Source of the DNA: Tretioscincus oriximinensis
Lineage: Eukaryota; Chordata; Lepidosauria; Squamata; Gymnophthalmidae
DNA: 64,000 bases
Assembly (NCBI GenBank): GCA_022410635.1
Contig: JAJVDF010000448.1
Span: 957,941-1,021,940 of the forward strand
Direction: 5' to 3'
The translations under genes were made by a program, and so were the position numbers. Of the stretch, positions 1-11,500 are shown in pieces. Numbering within the stretch: position 1 is the stretch's first letter; each line of letters begins with the position of its first letter. The notes under the pieces are model-generated. The model did no database searches. It had not been told where the DNA came from and was given only the letters and a program-made list of their open reading frames with translations.

Positions 1-52
1 CTTGGCGTCCATGAACCTGTCCAGTCCTGTCTTGAAGCTATCCAAGCTCTTC
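1..52 (-). mobile_element. CR1-type LINE fragment in RIDA intron 1
   Basis: The reverse complement matches the stretch shared by the other CR1 tails in this window ([18 protein letters not shown] coding followed by 'ACACCAAGG'). It is truncated by the window edge. It is the 3' part of the CR1 ORF2 region, not a host gene. Confidence 0.75.
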
Positions 53-207
53 TGGACACTGCAGCTTATAAAGATGCTGACATCTTCTGCTGAAATTTCC
101 CTTTTGACACATCCATTAAAGGTGCAGCACTGCTTGTCCTGCTTCTTTCTGGTAACCATGGTCAGGTTGCACTGAAGGGGAAAAAAACCCCTTCTTTCTC
201 TTCATAC

Positions 208-272
208 CTGTACGGGCCCATGGCAGCTGGCGCCCTGGCTGTGGTGATGATAGTCTTTAACCACGTGGCCAT
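208..272 (-). CDS. RIDA: RIDA first coding exon (partial gene)
   Basis: Read on the minus strand, an ATG at 270-272 opens a 65-nt frame of 21 codons plus two bases, ending at a CAG|gtatga splice donor (intron begins at 207 going left). The peptide starts MATWLKTIITTARAP and ends MGPYS; vertebrate RIDA begins with a similar short amphipathic N-terminus followed by the conserved APGAIGPYSQ segment. RIDA (reactive intermediate imine deaminase A, YjgF/YER057c/UK114 family) hydrolyses reactive enamine/imine intermediates such as 2-iminobutanoate to 2-oxo acids and acts in the cytosol and mitochondria. The family's catalytic residues are in later exons outside the window. The gene is head to head with POP1, matching vertebrate synteny. 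Only 207 bp of intron 1 is visible, and its far end (1-52) is a CR1 fragment. Confidence 0.9.
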
Positions 273-560
273 GGTGGTGGTGGCCCCGCTCGTCAACGAC
301 AGCCGTGCCTCTTACTGCACATGAGCAGGCGAACGAACGCGTCTTCTCTGCTGCTTTGTAACTCCGGAATTTTAAGCGCTCCGTTTATCCCTGCCCGTCC
401 TCCTGTTGCTGCCCCGCCTCTTTTTTGAGATTGCCACGCCCCCTCCAGCGCTTAACGTTCCTTTCCTGCTGCAACGCGCGACACCTCTTTCAAAGCCAGA
501 AGCATTGGGTTGCCGTAGGTGGAGCTTGGTGCCGCAAGGGATTGCGGGAGGTGTAGTCAG
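273..560. promoter_or_regulatory. RIDA/POP1 bidirectional promoter, CpG-rich
   Basis: The two genes diverge from this stretch: the RIDA start codon is at 270-272 on the minus strand, and POP1 transcription must start before about 698. The interval is rich in CpG compared with the rest of the window and has no TATA box at a useful position. Visible motifs are an ETS-type CCGGAA at 364-369, a GC-box-like GCCCCGCCTC at 411-420 and a KLF/Sp-type CCACGCCCCCTCC at 434-446. CpG richness continues to about 1040. Transcription start sites cannot be fixed from sequence alone. Confidence 0.65.
539..557 (-). promoter_or_regulatory. ZNF143/THAP11-like SBS motif
   Basis: On the minus strand this reads ACTACACCTCCCGCAATCC, close to the ACTACAATTCCCAGCATGC element bound by ZNF143 and THAP11/Ronin, which is typical of bidirectional housekeeping promoters. 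It sits just upstream of or at the inferred POP1 first exon. The match is by eye and imperfect at the centre and 3' end. Confidence 0.4.
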
Positions 561-698
561 AGTGTGCAGACGGAGGAGCGGCGAGCGAGATGTGCAGAGG
601 GAGAGGAAAGGAAGGCGGCTTTCCTTACTAGTCCTCCTCGCCTCTCTGAAGTCAAGCGGTTTTTAAAAGGAACGGGCCGGACTGGGCCTACTGGCGCG
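560..698 (+). other. POP1: POP1 exon 1, untranslated (inferred)
   Basis: The POP1 ATG lies in an exon opened by an acceptor at 2438-2439, so an upstream 5' UTR exon is required. The best donor in the CpG-rich region is GCG|gtgagg at 698/699. The 5' boundary is a guess. The short ORFs crossing this region have no recognisable homology and are treated as non-coding. Confidence 0.45.
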
Positions 699-1397
699 GT
701 GAGGCCTGGGTGTGGGAGCCTGCTGGGCCTAGCCCGAGGCCCAGGTTGGTGGGGGGCGCAGGCTGCTGGGGAGACAGGAACTGTAAGGGACTTTACCAGG
801 GCTAAAATGGTGGGGAAACTAGCGAGGCTGAGGTTCCCGGGACAGTCCTTCCTTTAAGGGGGTCGTTGAAAGCGCAAGCGAAAGCATTCTGCAAACCTTC
901 CTGAAACTGACCTGTCTCCATAGCTACCTAGCAGGGAGAGAGAGGCCGCCTTGCGTGTCTCGCCCCACGGTCGCATTCTGGCTCCACGTGTCTCTCTCCC
1001 CCGCCCAGGTTCGGGAAGAGCAGGGCTGCGCTTGTGGGGCTGGAAAGGAATGTAATTACTCCAAAAAATCCGCATAGTTTACAAGCCTGTGGTTTTCGTG
1101 TATGGGTAGTATCTGTCTGGCAGGTTAGTGGTTTGGTCGGCATTGCTAATTAGATGTGGGGCCATACATGCAACCTTGCATATATATATAATGCAAGGTT
1201 GCGTGTATTTATGCAAGGTTGCAGGTTTAACTACGTAGCATGCCAAGCCACCGACTTGCAGCCCAACAGATACTTTACAGATAAAAGTATTTAAAAAATA
1301 GATATAAGCTTAGATTACGCATGCATACGCTTTCATACTAAACGCTTGATTATTGTTATATATTGTTTTATATATATAATACTATAATGTGCGACAC

Positions 1398-1446
<49 letters not shown>
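1398..1446. repeat. (AAT)n microsatellite
   Basis: About 16 uninterrupted AAT units in AT-rich sequence within POP1 intron 1. The isoleucine-run ORF across it is an artefact. Confidence 0.95.
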
Positions 1447-1450
<4 letters not shown>

Positions 1451-1577
1451 TAAATTATTACATTATATCTAATAATGACCAAGCATTTGGTATGAAAATG
1501 TATACTTCTCTAACTCTAAGCTTATGTCTGTTTTATAACTCGAAGCTTATGACTATTTTATGTCTATATATATAAAC

Positions 1578-1813
1578 ATGATGTATATATTCAGCAAAGG
1601 AGCTAGCAGCACTTTGAGACTAACTTGAGAAAAGTGGGTGGCATAAGCTTTCGTAGACACGTCTACTTCAGATGCTGCATCTGAAGAAGTAGACGTGTCT
1701 ACGAAAGCTTATGCCACCCACTTTTCTCAAGTTAGTCTCAAAGTGCTGCTAGCTCCTTTGCTGGACTTTCTATTAGACTAACACGGCTATTTCTCTGAAA
1801 ATGATGTATATAT
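1578..1813 (+). mobile_element. Foldback SINE-like element with 13-bp target duplication
   Basis: The element at 1591-1800 is bracketed by perfect 13-bp direct repeats ATGATGTATATAT (1578-1590 and 1801-1813). Inside, 1592-1675 and 1677-1763 are inverted copies, identical except for a 3-base gap, followed by a unique tail ending in GGCTATTTCTCTGAAA. The arms carry ACGAAAGCTTATGCC, a core I have seen in amniote repeats but cannot name with certainty. Related copies are at 28427-28558, about 34386-34475 and 55079-55296. Confidence 0.85.
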
Positions 1814-2439
1814 GTTACAGGATATATACTGCTCACAACAATTAAGGGAACATTTTAACATAACAAGTTCTGGCAAGATCTCATTTCACAATATGTAGGG
1901 TTTTGTGATAGTTTTTGGAATCTATTACATTTGTGTGATTTATACTAAATATTTTGTTTATATGTTACATGGAGACTACATTTTACAATGGAAGAAAATG
2001 TAGATGGTGCAGGAATTTAAACTGTGTTGCAAGAGGAGCAGAAAGACATACACTGAATTTTTTAGCTTGTTGTTTCCCAAATTGCAGCTTATTTAATTAG
2101 GGCCTGCTCCTCCCAGAGACACTGGACTTCAGCCTAGCATTCTCCTTGTAGGAAGAGAAAGATGCTGACTCGAAATTTCATTGTGCCAAGAATGGTGTTG
2201 TGACTCAGCAATTGTTACAAGGACTGCACTGGCTCTGCAGAATGTTCTTTTGATAGGATAGGATGTGTTGTCTGTTCCTTAAATTGTAGAGCTTTGGGAA
2301 GCATGTAGCTTATAAGAGGAGCTTTCCTGTATACATACACTTGGGATCTAATTCCATTTAATTTCTCAAAAGAACTAGTGACTAAAACTGATACTGTATT
2401 TGTGGGATGGTCTCTTAAATAACTGGTTTTGTTCTGCAG

Positions 2440-2553
2440 AAATGTCGAGTGCAAAAGAAAAGAAAAGAGCCAAGAAAATGAAAAATCAGCCTGCTAGTGT
2501 GTCTTTTCCTTTTGACAGTGGAAATGATGGAACTCCTCAACGCAAGAAACAAG
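2440..2553 (+). CDS. POP1: POP1 exon 2 (start codon)
   Basis: Acceptor gttctgcag ends at 2439 and donor CAAG|gtacga follows 2553. ATG at 2442-2444 opens [18 protein letters not shown], matching the conserved lysine-rich POP1 N-terminus; only two UTR bases precede it in this exon. 37 codons plus one base. Confidence 0.95.
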
Positions 2554-5500
2554 GTACGATCTTTGTTGCCAGATTTTAAACTATCAGCATCAGAGATGAA
2601 AGAGAAAAGGGTAAGGATTAATGCTAGATAGAAGTATATCTGCAAACAAAAATAAGGGAATAAAAATGAATGTGTACAAACAAAGGATAATTTCTAAAAG
2701 AACATCCTGAAGAAGCTAAGTATCAGATGTAGATGATAAGGAATAAAGGACTAAAGCCAGTGTAATCTGCATTTAATGTGTCTTTCAGTGACAGCTGGGC
2801 TAGCAGATTCATGTATTTTTTTCTCTTCAATATCTCCCAGATATAATTGTAGTCAAAATATTCTTTCAGGATATTGGAGAAGGAACTGATTAACACAAGA
2901 ATTGCTTGTTGCCTTTTACAGTACACAATATTACATATTGTAACGATATTACAAGAAGAGTCTGCTTCTTCACTTTGAATAAGGGTATGGCATGTAAGCC
3001 AGAGAATTTGTGTTCTCAGAGACATTTATTCTGAAGGGCAGATTTCTGTGATAGGATGCCAAGCAGATATTTTGGCTGATCTTTTTTTGCATCCATAGCA
3101 ATAGAAGTTTGAGATTACAGACCTAGTGTGGGAGCTGTTAATCCCTAATACCACTCATTCTGACTTTATTCTGTGTCCACAAATATATATATATATTCCC
3201 CCATATCTGCTCAGCTTTCCTAGTAGCATAGCATGAATTGCTGCATTAGATGAATTTTGTAGAAGGTATTTCTTATAATATATTTAAAATATCCTCTGTT
3301 GTCCTAGTTACCATGAACAGCAGTGGCTGCCTCACGGATGAGCTAGGTGAAAGGGAATCTGTCATGCCAGAATTCAATTCAAAAGTCACTTCCTGTTGAT
3401 ATTACAATCTATGGATCTAATGCTCTGTGTGTCAAATTTGATATTGGGCTTAAAAACTGTTATGTTGTTCCTGTAGTTTTTTATCGTTACTTTTAAGTCA
3501 ATTTACAACAAACTGTTAATGAAAACAGAAGAATTCTTGCCTTGGTTCTGCACTTTGATACCTCCTTGTTGTTGCGTCCAGTGAGTCATGGCTGATTCCT
3601 GCTTTACTGCAAGGACTTCTCCAAGGGTACTCTATGTGGTTTCTTGGCAGAAATACTTCTGAGGAGATTCTGGAAATTGAACCCGTGACTCTCTGCTTTC
3701 CAGGTGGTTTGTTCTATCAGTGACCTACAGCTTTGGTAGACATTCTTGGTGTGATGTTTAGAATGTGACTTAACGTCCTACCTGGTCACCACTGCCAAAA
3801 ATTAACAACTATTTCATTCGTACTATACATTTTTTTGTCAGTTAGCATAAATTCCTGTTCAAAAAACTGTTCAGAAGAAGGCTTTGTCTTGTCACTTGTT
3901 TAGGCTTTGATGGACTGTTAAATATGCAGCTTTAGTTAATGCACATTTTAGTACACGCTTAATAACAACAGTTCCGTTGCTTGATAATATAATACTCTTC
4001 TTTGATCTGCCAGCAGAACTGCATTATGAAACTTCACAACTAAATTTCTCACATCACAAAGCTTCCAATGAGTTGCCTAAATATGTAACTGGTAAGTATC
4101 TTCGTGATCGGAATTGTCTGTGATCGGAATTGGCATACTAGGCCTTGCTTGATAATATGCCACAAGTTTCCACATACAATGTAAATGGTTTTCCAGTTTA
4201 TAACATTACAACTTATATTTAGAGGTATAAAGTTGTTTTCCTCTCAAAAAACAGAAATTACATAGTTGCAAACCTTTAGAAAACCTATGAACTGACAGCA
4301 GACTTGCATTATTTTTTTTTCATGATTCGACAGACTGAATGTCTGCATCATATAAATAGCAAACTGGGTAATCTGCGGCTTGCTGAAGTCCCCACAGGCC
4401 AAATGCTCCTACGACTTGTGTCAAATTATTCAATGAGGTTATTGGTTGGGGCAGAGAGATTTGTGAGGCTGGGGGATATTTTATCAGCCCTTAAGGATAG
4501 GTAGACCTTCTCGGAGGGATTTCCCTGGCCCTAGGATTCTTAAGACAACTAATATCTGCACAGCAGTATATTTTCTTGGGCAAGGCCTGAGAATGATAAT
4601 GGCTCAGCTGTGGATGCAAATGGATAAAACTGGCTTCAGATCTTAGTATAGCACTGTTTGTCCCTTTGAGGGAATTTATCAGGAGAAAGACAAGGATGTG
4701 TTGGGGTTTTATTGTCTGACAGTGGTGTCCTGCTAGAGTTTGGATGTTGGAGACAATGCATTGCAATGGTTCTGTCTGAGCTCTCTGTGGCTGATGTGAA
4801 GGAGTATCAAGATACTTTGATATCCTGAGAAGTAACTTGCAGAGTTTTCCCAAAAGTTTATTTTGGTCTCCCATGCTTTTTATCATCTGTGCCAACCTGC
4901 AGGGTTTGGAGATTTGTTATCAATATGCAGGTGATACTCTATTTTGTCTCTCCGATCTGTTTTAAGAAAGAAAATTCAGGTACTTTAGTTTTGTCTGGAG
5001 GCAATAATGGACTGGCACCTCTTCTGTGACTTCTTTTTCTCTTGGAACTCAAGATGCAGCTGTGGCCAGGAGGACTATTTCAGTTGGCTCCCTTTTCGTT
5101 CTGATATACAGAAGACTGAAACAAAATCTGGAGATAGATGCCTAGATATTTTATTTTCCTTGATTATTAAAGAATCTTTAAAAAGAGTTGCCATAATACA
5201 TTTTGCTATAGTTGCCATGATAGATTTTTTAAAAATCCGAATAGCTAGGGTCTTACAAACTAATGCACTTCATCTGCCACTCACATTTCAGCTTTCTGCA
5301 TTTTTATGCAAGTTTCCTAAATACAAGTTTAAGTTGGGTGAAACCTGTAATTCTAAAATTTTCCTGTAGTCCTAAGATTTTCTGTAGAACACTCTGTTGC
5401 AAATACCTTTCTGACTTGCCTGCCAGACAGCAGATTTTAAACAAATTCTTTTTATTCCAGTGTCCCCTTTTGTTCAGGCACGTGCTGCTGAAATGAAGGC

Positions 5501-8500
5501 CATGCTGAAGGCTGTTACCCAGAAGTCTTCAAATACTCTGGTGTTTCAATCTCTACCTAGACACATGAGGAGACGAGCAATGAGCCATAATATCAAACGC
5601 CTACCCAGGCGACTCCGTGAACTTGCGAAAATAGAGGTGCTTCCATCTCTTTTTTCTTAATTCAGTAATCTTACAACAGAGCTTCTGAAACTTATTGACA
5701 GCTCGACAAGTTTTTCTTGGGGTGATTCCATATTGGCTGGTAGACCAGCAAACATGCCAGGAGGCCCATTCTGTACGCTAGTTTGGTCCAAGGGGGAGCC
5801 CAGATGAGACTACCCACCAGAGAGGATTCTGGTATATTTGCTGGACAGATACACTGGTCAGTGTGGAATCACCCTTAAAAAGGTAACTAGTGTTTACAAT
5901 GCGGTGCTAACACAATTGAATGTGATAGTTTTTTTGTAGACATTTTCCCTTGAATCCTTGAGACCTGGGAAAGAAATAATAGAATATTACTCTTTTGTTT
6001 CCTAAAATTATCAATGCAAACGTGTTCATCTAAAAGAAGCAGACTTAATCTCCTATCTCTTGCTATATGTGTATAAACATAATATATACCATTGGCACTG
6101 TTTGTCTCCCAGTTAATTTCTGTTTTCTATTGTTTGTTTATGGATTTTTAACTGTACAGGCAGAGAAACCTGAGCATCAAAAAAAGGAACTCCCAAAGAG
6201 CAAGTGCCGTAAGGCTAGGCGGCGGCATACACATTTGGTGGCTGAATTCAATCGCAGGCAGAAGAAGAACATCTGGTTAGAAACACACATTTGGCATGCT
6301 AAGCGATTTCACATGGTGAAGAAATGGGGGTACTGTTTAGGAGACAGGCCTACAATGAAGAGTTACAGAGCTTGCTATCGAGCTATGACAAACCACTGCC
6401 TTCTTCAGGTACCCAAACACTTTGTACATCTGTGCTTGCATCTTCTTAAGACAAGGGGTTCAATGCTACATGCCAGACTTTACAGAATTCCCAATTGTAG
6501 ATAGAAGTTACTTTGTTCTAGCTTTTCCAATCATAGAATCATAGAGTTGGAAGGAACCAACAGGGTCATAGTGTACAACCATTGCTCAGTGCAGGATTCA
6601 CTAAATCAATTCCAGACAGATGATTGTCCAAACCCTGCACTGTTCTGTATTTCTGGTTGCTTGAATAAAAATAAGGATGGGCTGTTAATAACTAAATGGC
6701 ATTCTTTTGTATGGCTGAATAAATTGTAAGACTTTGGTTCCAAAGATAGAATGAAGAATTAGGCTTCCCTTGATTTATTTCTGGGTTCAGTCCAAAAGTG
6801 CCAATATTTTTTCATGAATATTATCGCTAGCTGTAAAACTATCCTAATTGCATGCAGGCAGCTTATACTAAGGCCACATGAGAAACTGTCCCTTCCCCAA
6901 GAAACTGTTGTTTTAAAATATTTTCACCATCCTTATTTTGCTGGCAGAGGCTACCCACCAGCTGCCAAAAGGCTTTGAAGATGTCATTCCTACACAAGAG
7001 CAAATGATTCTTGCTTTTCATGTTTGTAGGTCACAGGTGCTCAACTATGGTCCTCCTGAAGTCCTGGAACAACAACTAATTTAATTCCATGTTGGCCCTA
7101 GGAGATATCTGGAAGCCTGCAGCTGAGCATTCCTACTCTAAACAGTGGAAAAAGCAAACAGTTGCTTAGTTTGATCCCAGGCTCTCCCTGGAAGTAGATA
7201 ATGACAGACCATTTCTATACCTCTGCCAAGAAAACTGCACTGAGATACCCATAGAGGTGCTTGTGCAGTCAACCAGGACTAGCCAAGTGGCTCCAGTAGA
7301 ATGGACGTGCAATCAGTAGGAGAATGATCCAAACTCCTCCAATTTTGGTATACATTATTGTACCTTTAATATTTCACTGTATTGGTTGATTGTTTTTTAT
7401 TGCTTTGGCTGACATTGGATGAGGCAATTTAATTTGAGATTCAGTTAAAAAAACCCATCTTATTTCCTTGATGCGGTAAGGCTGTAAGTTTAATACTTTT
7501 CAATTTCAAATTCAATGTTTTTTCTATTAATCTAGGATTTATCATATTACTGTTGTCTGGAGTTGATTGGAAAAGAGGAGCAGCTTCTTCCAGCGCTTGG
7601 CCTCCTATGTAATGTAGATGCAGGTAATATTTCATCATGTTAAGTAGCGTTTGTTTTATGCCCAGATGACTTTACTTTACTATTGAATTTATATCCCGCC
7701 CACCCCACAAAGGGCTCTGGGTGGCTCACAATACAGGACAAAATATAAAATACAAGATGAATTATATAAAAACTAGTACAAAACAATAAGAATGATAAAA
7801 ACAGATCTAGGGAAATATTTTTAAAATTGCAATCATGACCCCCAGTGTACGCCAATTCAGCTCCAGAGAATATTAAACAGCAGTAGAAGCAGATCTGCCT
7901 GAGGCTGGACTGAAGCTAGCCGAAGGCCTGGCGGAACAACTCTGCTTAGCTGGCTCTCCGGAAACTCGACAGTTCTCGAATTCCTCGAATACTCATAGAG
8001 AGGGTGTTCCACCAGGTAGGGGCTACACAGGAGATTGACCTATTATTGTAACCAAAAGGCGGGCCACCCTGACACCAGTAGATGGCCAGTCGGTCTCACA
8101 GATATGAGGGCCCTAAGCCATGTAGAGCTTTGAAAGTCACAACCAGCACCTTGAACTGCATCCAAAACTCAATCGGCAACTGATGATAGGCAATGCTAAT
8201 ATTTTTCATATCTGGACAATTAAACAGACTCCAGTGGGAAGGGAATGGCAGAAGAAGGAGAGATGGTTTTTATATCCTGCTTTTCTCACCCAAGGGGGAC
8301 TCAAAGCAGCTTACAATCTTATCTTCCCTTCTGTCTTCCCTACCATACTGTGATGGCCCCCATTTATCTACTCGTAATTTCTTGCTTTTGAATTGCTGAG
8401 TTGGCTAGAGCTGAGGCAGTAGAGGGCACTCCCCCAGAATCAGCACAGAGCTTCGAACTCAGTATTTCTGCTGAAACACCAGGGCTCCACCTAAGAGGCC

Positions 8501-11500
8501 TGCTGTCCACATGCTATTCCATACTATGACTGGACCTTCCTAACCCAGAATGGCATCTGGAACAGAATTTACCGCTTTCCCGAGCAACTGGATAAGTAAA
8601 GGGTGGAAGGGGGAAGCTACCCACATGTACTTGCTACCTAATTACGTAACTAGAGATTATTATCTTTTCACAAACTCTAGGATGGCATAATTGAGGCAGA
8701 CATCAACATTTCCTTCCTGCTTCTCCTGTTGTCTGGAAAAGAGCTGACCTGAACTAGATCAGCCTAACTGGGCTCCTTCATTCACTTCAGCAACCAGGCT
8801 AATTTGTGCAAAAGGGCAAAGCAGAAGACCATCTCTGCTGGTGCTGCAGCTGAGTTCGTGCCTTTGCCACTCCCTTGCCCAGGCTTAAAGACCTGCAAAA
8901 TTGTATCATGTATTGGCTATCTTTATAATTTTATAATATATTTGCTATTGTTTGTCACTGAGAAGGCACGAATGGTACAGTCGCTAAGGAAACGGTCTCT
9001 CATCTGAAAGACCAGGTTTCAAAGCCCTGGGTTGGACATGGGGAGAGATGAGCCTGTAGCTCTAGCCAACCCAGCTATTCTAAAGCAAGAATTGCAAGAA
9101 ATTGCAACTGACTTCAATTAGATAAATGGGAACCACCACAGCTTGGGGAAGATAGTATGTCAGCCTTTGGGCAAAAAATACCCTTGTAAGCCACTTTGAG
9201 TCCCTTTGGGTGAAAAAGTGGGGTATAAATCAGAGTCCTTCTTCTATTGTTTGTTATTATGTTTTATTTTGTATCTTTCTAGTTTTTCTTTTGGAAAGTC
9301 AGTAGGACAAATAAAATGGGAAAACCTGACCACTTCACCATTTCTAACAGAGCTTTTGCCTGCTTAAAATCTGACAAGAAAAAAATAATTAACAAGGTTG
9401 GTGATGGTTAGGTTCAACCACCCAGCTCATTTTCACCCAGAGGGTCATCGGCCTTTGGAATTTACTTCCAGAAGAGGTGGTGGTAGCTAGCAGCCTGGAT
9501 TTAAGACAGGATTAGACAAGTTCATGGATGCCAAGGATATAAATAGCTACTAAGTTGGATGTCTTGATCCTGTCTCCAAGATGGAGCAACAAGCAGGATT
9601 TCTTAAATGCCATTTGCAGGGCATCGAGAATAGTTGAAGATTTTGCCTTCTTCTGTTCCAGACTGCCCAGGTGCAATTGGTGGGCCTCTGTGTGAGACCC
9701 AATTCTGCAGGGTTCTTCTTATGTTCTTACGTAAATAGGAACAATCACGTTGATATTTTTCCTGTGTTTCTTTTCAGGACCAACCTTTGCAGCTGTTTCT
9801 TGTCTGGCTGGCAAGCGTCAAGGTGCTGTCACTTTATACCGCGCTGATCAGTATCCCACAGCTGCACTCGGTACTGTCACTTTCCTATGGAAACCCAGAG
9901 ATCTACCTAATGATTCCTGTGGAAACAGACAACTGTGGATATGGATGCACCCAGCCTTTAAGCAAGTATGAGCCTTGCCTTACTCACAACCTGAGTTCCA
10001 TCCTGGTGAAAAACAACTCACATCTTTATTTGCTTAGCAGTCTTTTTTGTGTTTTTTGTTTGTTTATTTATTTGTTTATTTATTTGTTTGTGCTTATATC
10101 CCACCCTATACCCGTAGGTCTCAGGGCAGTCAACCAAAGGGGGGCGCACATAGCTTTTGTTGTTTTCTTCACAACAAACATTCTGTGATATAGGTGGGGC
10201 TGAGAGAGTTCTAAGAACTGTGACTGGCCCAAGGTCACCCAGCTGGCTTTCGTGGAGGAGTGGGGAATCAAACCAGGAGACTACCAGATAAGAGTCCAAC
10301 ACTCTACCACTACACCAAACTGGCTCATAACATTGCATGAGGAAATGTTAACATTGCATGAGGAAAACCTGAATCATATCAGGATGGTTCTCATTTTTGA
10401 TGTAGATCGTGCAGAATATTGGTTCCGTTGCAGGTAAATTAAGGTGAAACTCTCTTTATTTGTGCCCCAAACAATAGTCTTTCCATCTGTAACTTTTTCA
10501 GGATCATAGACCATGATCTTGTCACTTCCTACCAAATATTAAAAGAAACACCTTCTTCCAAGTCAGTTTGCCAATCACCTGAGATCTGCTAGTTAAGATT
10601 ATGGGATTATGCGGAGAGCTTTCTCAGTGATAATCCCAGGCTCCAGAACAGCCATCCCCTCTGAGGTGCATAAGACACTCCCATATGTGTTTAATTGTCT
10701 TTGGAGACACACCTTCTTATTCTGACCTTTGGCACAGGGAACAGCATTCATGCAGACTCTCTTATTTTACAAATACATTTTACCATATTTATAGTGATTT
10801 TATTGTTACCATCTCTGAGACCAGTGGATATGGAATGGGATGGGTGAAGGAATCTTGAGTAAACTTGCTAATAAAAGATATAAAAGTCTTTGTTAGCCTG
10901 ATAAGCAGAAGTCTTCAGCCTTGAAAGGCGTCGTTTGAGAGGTGATTTGATTGAAGTGTACAAAATCATGCATGGGATGGACAGGGTGAATAGAGAAAAA
11001 ATGTTTTCTCTCTCCCACAACAATAGGACCAGAGGGCACTCCTTAAAACTGTTGGGTAGAAAAGTGAGAACCGACAAAGGAAAGTATTTTCTTACCCAGA
11101 GGGTCATCAGCCTGTGGAATTTACTTCCTGAAGAGGTAATGGTAGCTAACAGCTTGGATAGTTTCAAGACAGGACTAGACAGGTTTATGGACACCAAGGG
11201 TATAAATGGATACTAGGATGGATGTCTGGATGTTGCCTCCAGGATGGAGCAACAGGCAGGACTCCTGAGATACCATTTGCAGGTGCATCTGGTGGGCCTC
11301 TGTGACACAGAACGCTGGACTTGATGGGCTGTGGCCTGATCCAGTATGGCCCTTCTTATGTTCTTATGTCTAATGGAAAATATTTACCATAAATTATAAG
11401 GTTCCCCTCTTCACATTTTCACCTTTAGCTACTTTTAAAAATGATTTCTTGTATCAAATAACAACTTTCATATCTGCTCCTGTTCATCTTTAGGACATTC

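Noticed and set aside
519..857. 112-codon frame over POP1 exon 1 and intron 1
   Set aside because: It crosses the inferred donor at 698 and has no similarity to POP1; frames are commonly open in CpG islands.
1360..1575. CRISPR-like or structured array in the AT-rich region of intron 1
   Set aside because: It is a simple AAT microsatellite; no spaced direct repeats occur, and the genome is vertebrate.
10935..11216. 93-codon frame as a possible host gene
   Set aside because: It is the C-terminal part of CR1 ORF2, repeated at 51547-51852 and elsewhere.
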